Shown one piece after another: positions 5,510 through 7,353 of a stretch of 7,353 bases of DNA (position 1 is its first letter; the number at the start of each line of letters is the position of its first letter). This stretch comes from Desulfobacteraceae bacterium. GTDB lineage: Bacteria; Desulfobacterota; Desulfobacteria; Desulfobacterales; Desulfosalsimonadaceae. The DNA lies in assembly GCA_021162325.1 (NCBI GenBank), contig JAGGYV010000163.1, forward strand, positions 1 to 7,353. The letters are read 5' to 3'. A model generated the notes under the pieces. The model was not told where the DNA came from, searched no databases, and worked only from the letters and a program-made list of their open reading frames with translations. A program made the translations under genes and the position numbers.

Positions 5510-6127
5510 ATGACACCATTACGAACCCCAAAACAGCAGCGCAGCGTCGCGACCAGGGACCGTATTATGAAGGCGGCATTTGCTTTATTCGCCCAAAAAG
5601 GAATTCACGGGACCAACTCAAAAGAGATTGTTGAAAAAGCCGGTGTGTCCATCGGCAGCTTTTATTCCTATTTTAAAAATAAAAAGAGCCTGCTTCTGGA
5701 AATGCTGGAAGATTACCTGGACCGGCATTTTCTGGCCATCTGGAAACCGATCGAAAATATAACGGTCAATGAAATGGGACGCGATGACATTAAGCTGCTT
5801 ATTGAAAGTGTGTTTGCAGCTTACGGCATTTCACCGGAGTTTCACCGCCAGACCCATGCATTGCGGTATTCAGACCCGGACATCAACCGGGTGTATGAGC
5901 ATGAACGAAACCGGGAAGTGACCCAGATGCGATATTTGCTTGAGAACAACAAAGACCGAATGCGGGTTTCAGACCAGGAGGCGGCGGCCATTGTGATTCA
6001 CAATGCGGTTGAAAGCGTTGCCCATACCGTCAAATTTATCGGGGCAAAAATTGACGACCATCGGCTGATGAATGAACTGGCGGATATGATTTATAATTTT
6101 CTGCTGCATGGCAGCCAGAAGGAATAA
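5510..6127 (+). CDS. TetR-family transcriptional regulator
   Basis: This 205-residue protein has the length usual for the family. The N-terminal DNA-binding domain is typical: RDRIMKAAFALFAQKG (16-31) as helix 1, then the helix-turn-helix TNSKEIVEKAGVSIGSFYSYF (35-55) and KNKKSLLLEML leading into the ligand domain. The C-terminal all-helical domain (about 65-205) is divergent, as expected for a ligand-binding and dimerisation part. AAAAGGAGC stands a few bases before the ATG at 5510. It is divergent from the dehydrogenase-lyase cluster with inverted repeats in the shared 426-base intergenic region, so it most likely represses that cluster and perhaps itself until a pathway metabolite binds. 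The ligand is unknown. No clear intrinsic terminator follows, and 6128-6187 shows no feature. Confidence 0.92.
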   Translation: MTPLRTPKQQRSVATRDRIMKAAFALFAQKGIHGTNSKEIVEKAGVSIGSFYSYFKNKKSLLLEMLEDYLDRHFLAIWKPIENITVNEMGRDDIKLLIESVFAAYGISPEFHRQTHALRYSDPDINRVYEHERNREVTQMRYLLENNKDRMRVSDQEAAAIVIHNAVESVAHTVKFIGAKIDDHRLMNELADMIYNFLLHGSQKE

Positions 6128-6187
6128 AGATCGAAAAAATAAAACATCTGATACGGCTCGCGGGTAATCGGATCCACAGACAAAGGA

Positions 6188-6212
6188 TCAAAGCTTGAAT
6201 TATGAATTAAAT
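6188..6212. repeat. Left copy of the 25-bp inverted repeat
   Basis: It begins TCAAAGCTTGAATTATGAAT and is the exact reverse complement of 7202-7226. It contains the TAA stop of the transposase gene (6200-6202) and an internal direct repeat GAATTAT/GAATTAA. Confidence 0.9.
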
Positions 6213-7165
6213 CGTTCAAAAAGTTTTTGGGCTTGTCTATTCCTATTCATCTCTTTTTTAAATGCCTTCACACTGTGACTTACTGCTGAGCTGGTCATAT
6301 TAAAACGATCCCCGATTTCCGTATTTGTCTCCAATCCATTATTCCATAACAAATAAACAATTAAGTCACGATTCATCTTATCAATACCTCTCAACCGTTT
6401 TGAGTGAATATATCTATTCAAATCGATCTGAAGCACTTTCGCTACTTTACTGATTAATTCTTCCGGTTGTATTTTTTTATCCTTTGCCTTAGCCAGTTTC
6501 CGTTGCTGAGGCAAATCCTTAAACGGCATATCCGGTAAAAACCGCTTGTTGATGTCATTTACAAATTCTTTTGTACCAAAAATCAACCCATGCCGAAAAT
6601 TTTCCAGCAGTCGGTCCTCTTCACCGGCATATTTCTGAACTTTTATTCGATATTGTCGGTGTTTTTCAGGCGCTTTAAAGTATGAAAGAATTCGTTGTGT
6701 AGACAACCAGGCCGGACGTTTCCGGCCATATGCATATACCGGATAACTGCTCCATCTATAATCGATTAGTCGCCTGACAATACCTGCGCGTAGCGGGTTG
6801 CGATGAATGTAACACGACAGCTGCATCATATATGCATCATCTTGAACAAGGATACTTTTATAGCGCCCTTGAAACAGGTGCCCGCTTCTGGCATTTTGAT
6901 TATTAAATCGACGGGTATATGTGGTGCCAAACCACTGCATGGCTTTTTTCAAATTTGCCCGAAGGGTTCGGGCCAGAAGATGATAATGGTTGGGCATCAG
7001 TACATATGCATAGATCTCAATGTCGAACCGCTCCGACATCTCAGAAAGAGTTTCCAAAAACAGACGCCGGTCATCATCCGTAAAATAAATATCCTGCCCG
7101 TTATTGCCACGAGACATTAGATGATAAAATGCGCCTTCATATTCGATCCGCCATGCTCTGCCCAT
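6200..7165 (-). CDS. REP-associated tyrosine transposase (RAYT) with DnaA-like C-terminal domain
   Basis: This 321-residue protein belongs to the Y1/HUH transposase superfamily. It opens with MGRAWRIEYEGAFYHLMSRGN, the RAYT signature. The HUH metal site is H60-Y-H62 in MPNHYHLL, and the catalytic tyrosine is probably Y119 in CYIHRNPLRAGIV. The conserved RSGHLFQGRYKSILV block lies at 93-107. A C-terminal part (about 232-305) contains a helix-turn-helix (NTEIGDRFNMTSSAVSHSVKAF, 281-302) resembling the DNA-binding domain of DnaA, a known fusion in long RAYTs. The enzyme nicks and joins single-stranded DNA at palindromic sites. The frame is intact. The ATG at 7165 fits the family N-terminus but lacks any Shine-Dalgarno, and a promoter lies so close that translation may be leaderless. 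Confidence 0.93.
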   Translation of the reverse strand: MGRAWRIEYEGAFYHLMSRGNNGQDIYFTDDDRRLFLETLSEMSERFDIEIYAYVLMPNHYHLLARTLRANLKKAMQWFGTTYTRRFNNQNARSGHLFQGRYKSILVQDDAYMMQLSCYIHRNPLRAGIVRRLIDYRWSSYPVYAYGRKRPAWLSTQRILSYFKAPEKHRQYRIKVQKYAGEEDRLLENFRHGLIFGTKEFVNDINKRFLPDMPFKDLPQQRKLAKAKDKKIQPEELISKVAKVLQIDLNRYIHSKRLRGIDKMNRDLIVYLLWNNGLETNTEIGDRFNMTSSAVSHSVKAFKKEMNRNRQAQKLFERFNS

Positions 7166-7171
7166 AATAAT

Positions 7172-7200
7172 TATTTATATTGCCACGCAAGATTTGTCAA
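7172..7200 (-). promoter_or_regulatory. Predicted promoter of the RAYT gene
   Basis: Minus-strand TTGACA (7200-7195) is followed by TATAAA after 15 bp or TAAATA after 17 bp. The -35 box starts 2 bases inside the right inverted repeat. Start of transcription would be at or within a few bases of the ATG at 7165. Confidence 0.5.
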
Positions 7201-7201
7201 T

Positions 7202-7226
7202 ATTTAATTCATAATTCAAGCTTTGA
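7202..7226. repeat. Right copy of the 25-bp inverted repeat
   Basis: It ends ...AATTCATAATTCAAGCTTTGA and is the exact reverse complement of 6188-6212. It overlaps the 3' end of the neighbouring minus-strand gene, including its TGA stop at 7209-7211. Confidence 0.9.
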
Positions 7227-7353
7227 CACCATTTTTTCAAATTCATTATCAAAATATGAATCATCAGAAATATCTTCAGTAACTGCTTTTTTACTTGGAG
7301 CGGTTTGAGACGTATCTCCTCTCTCTGTTTGGCAACTCCAACAACTTTCAAAA
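7209..7353 (-). CDS. C-terminal fragment of a protein of unknown function with a CxxC motif
   Basis: An open minus-strand frame enters from the right edge and ends at the TGA at 7209-7211, giving the last 47 residues. It reads FESCWSCQTERGDTSQ, then an alanine/lysine-poor acidic linker, and ends DNEFEKMVSKLEL. The single CWSC pair could be half of a zinc ribbon, as at the C-terminus of some small bacterial proteins with a DxCWxC ending, but the rest lies outside the window, so no function is assigned. The last codons are inside the right 25-bp repeat. It is upstream of, and co-oriented with, the transposase gene. Confidence 0.5.
   Translation of the reverse strand, partial: FESCWSCQTERGDTSQTAPSKKAVTEDISDDSYFDNEFEKMVSKLEL

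Larger units (their letters stand above)
6188..7226 (-). mobile_element. RAYT-type transposon bounded by 25-bp inverted repeats
   Basis: A 1039-bp unit consists of one REP-associated tyrosine transposase gene between two perfect 25-bp inverted repeats (6188-6212 and 7202-7226). Pairing stops exactly at 25 bases on both sides. No target-site duplication is visible outside the repeats. IS200/IS605-like and RAYT enzymes normally work without terminal inverted repeats, so the limits given here are those of the visible repeats and may not be the real transposition ends. Confidence 0.55.

Noticed and set aside
6128..6187. Terminator after the tetR gene
   Set aside because: I find no GC-rich stem followed by T residues in this stretch.
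6180..7235. Target-site duplication flanking the RAYT unit
   Set aside because: The bases just outside the inverted repeats (ACAAAGGA on the left, CACCATTT on the right) do not match.

Overview
The window looks like a bacterial chromosome segment of moderate GC content with AT-rich intergenic DNA, strong AGGAGG-type ribosome binding sites and palindromic intergenic repeats. The gene set and repeat style suggest an anaerobic Desulfobacterota (deltaproteobacterial, Desulfobacterales-like) genome. That is an impression from memory, not a demonstrated assignment.

Minus strand, 5390 down to 1: a likely catabolic gene cluster. In transcription order it holds a zinc-dependent medium-chain alcohol dehydrogenase (5083-3866), a small SCP2-like protein (3811-3455), a ThDP-dependent lyase of the ILVBL/HACL2-acetolactate synthase type (3230-1563), an NAD-dependent epimerase/3beta-HSD-like short-chain dehydrogenase (1243-263) and a VOC/glyoxalase-fold protein (253 to beyond the left edge). 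The set would suit C-C cleavage or ligation of a 2-hydroxyacyl-CoA or 2-keto compound by the ThDP enzyme, redox of the resulting aldehyde, alcohol or acyloin by the two dehydrogenases, and substrate carriage or isomerisation by the SCP2-like and VOC proteins. The real substrate cannot be read from the sequence.

Plus strand, 5461-6127: a divergent TetR-family regulator. The space between it and the dehydrogenase gene contains two divergent promoters with the same hexamers and spacing (TTGACA, 17 bp, TATATT). A 20-bp perfect inverted repeat overlaps the minus-strand promoter, and a second short inverted repeat lies inside the tetR promoter spacer. This is a classic layout for a local repressor controlling both itself and the cluster.

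Three long gaps of the minus-strand cluster (its leader, the gap before the ThDP gene and the gap before the epimerase gene) each hold a palindromic repeat. Two of these (1440-1562 and 5145-5300) are diverged copies of one family. The third (3311-3451) is a different family built from AAAGTGACTAAAGT-like arms. Two further hairpins lie at 1411-1433 and 1291-1323.

Minus strand, 7226-6188: a REP-associated tyrosine transposase (RAYT, Y1/HUH) with a C-terminal DnaA-like helix-turn-helix. A perfect 25-bp inverted repeat flanks the gene and contains the stop codons of both the transposase and the gene upstream of it. That upstream gene is visible only as its C-terminal 47 codons at the right edge.
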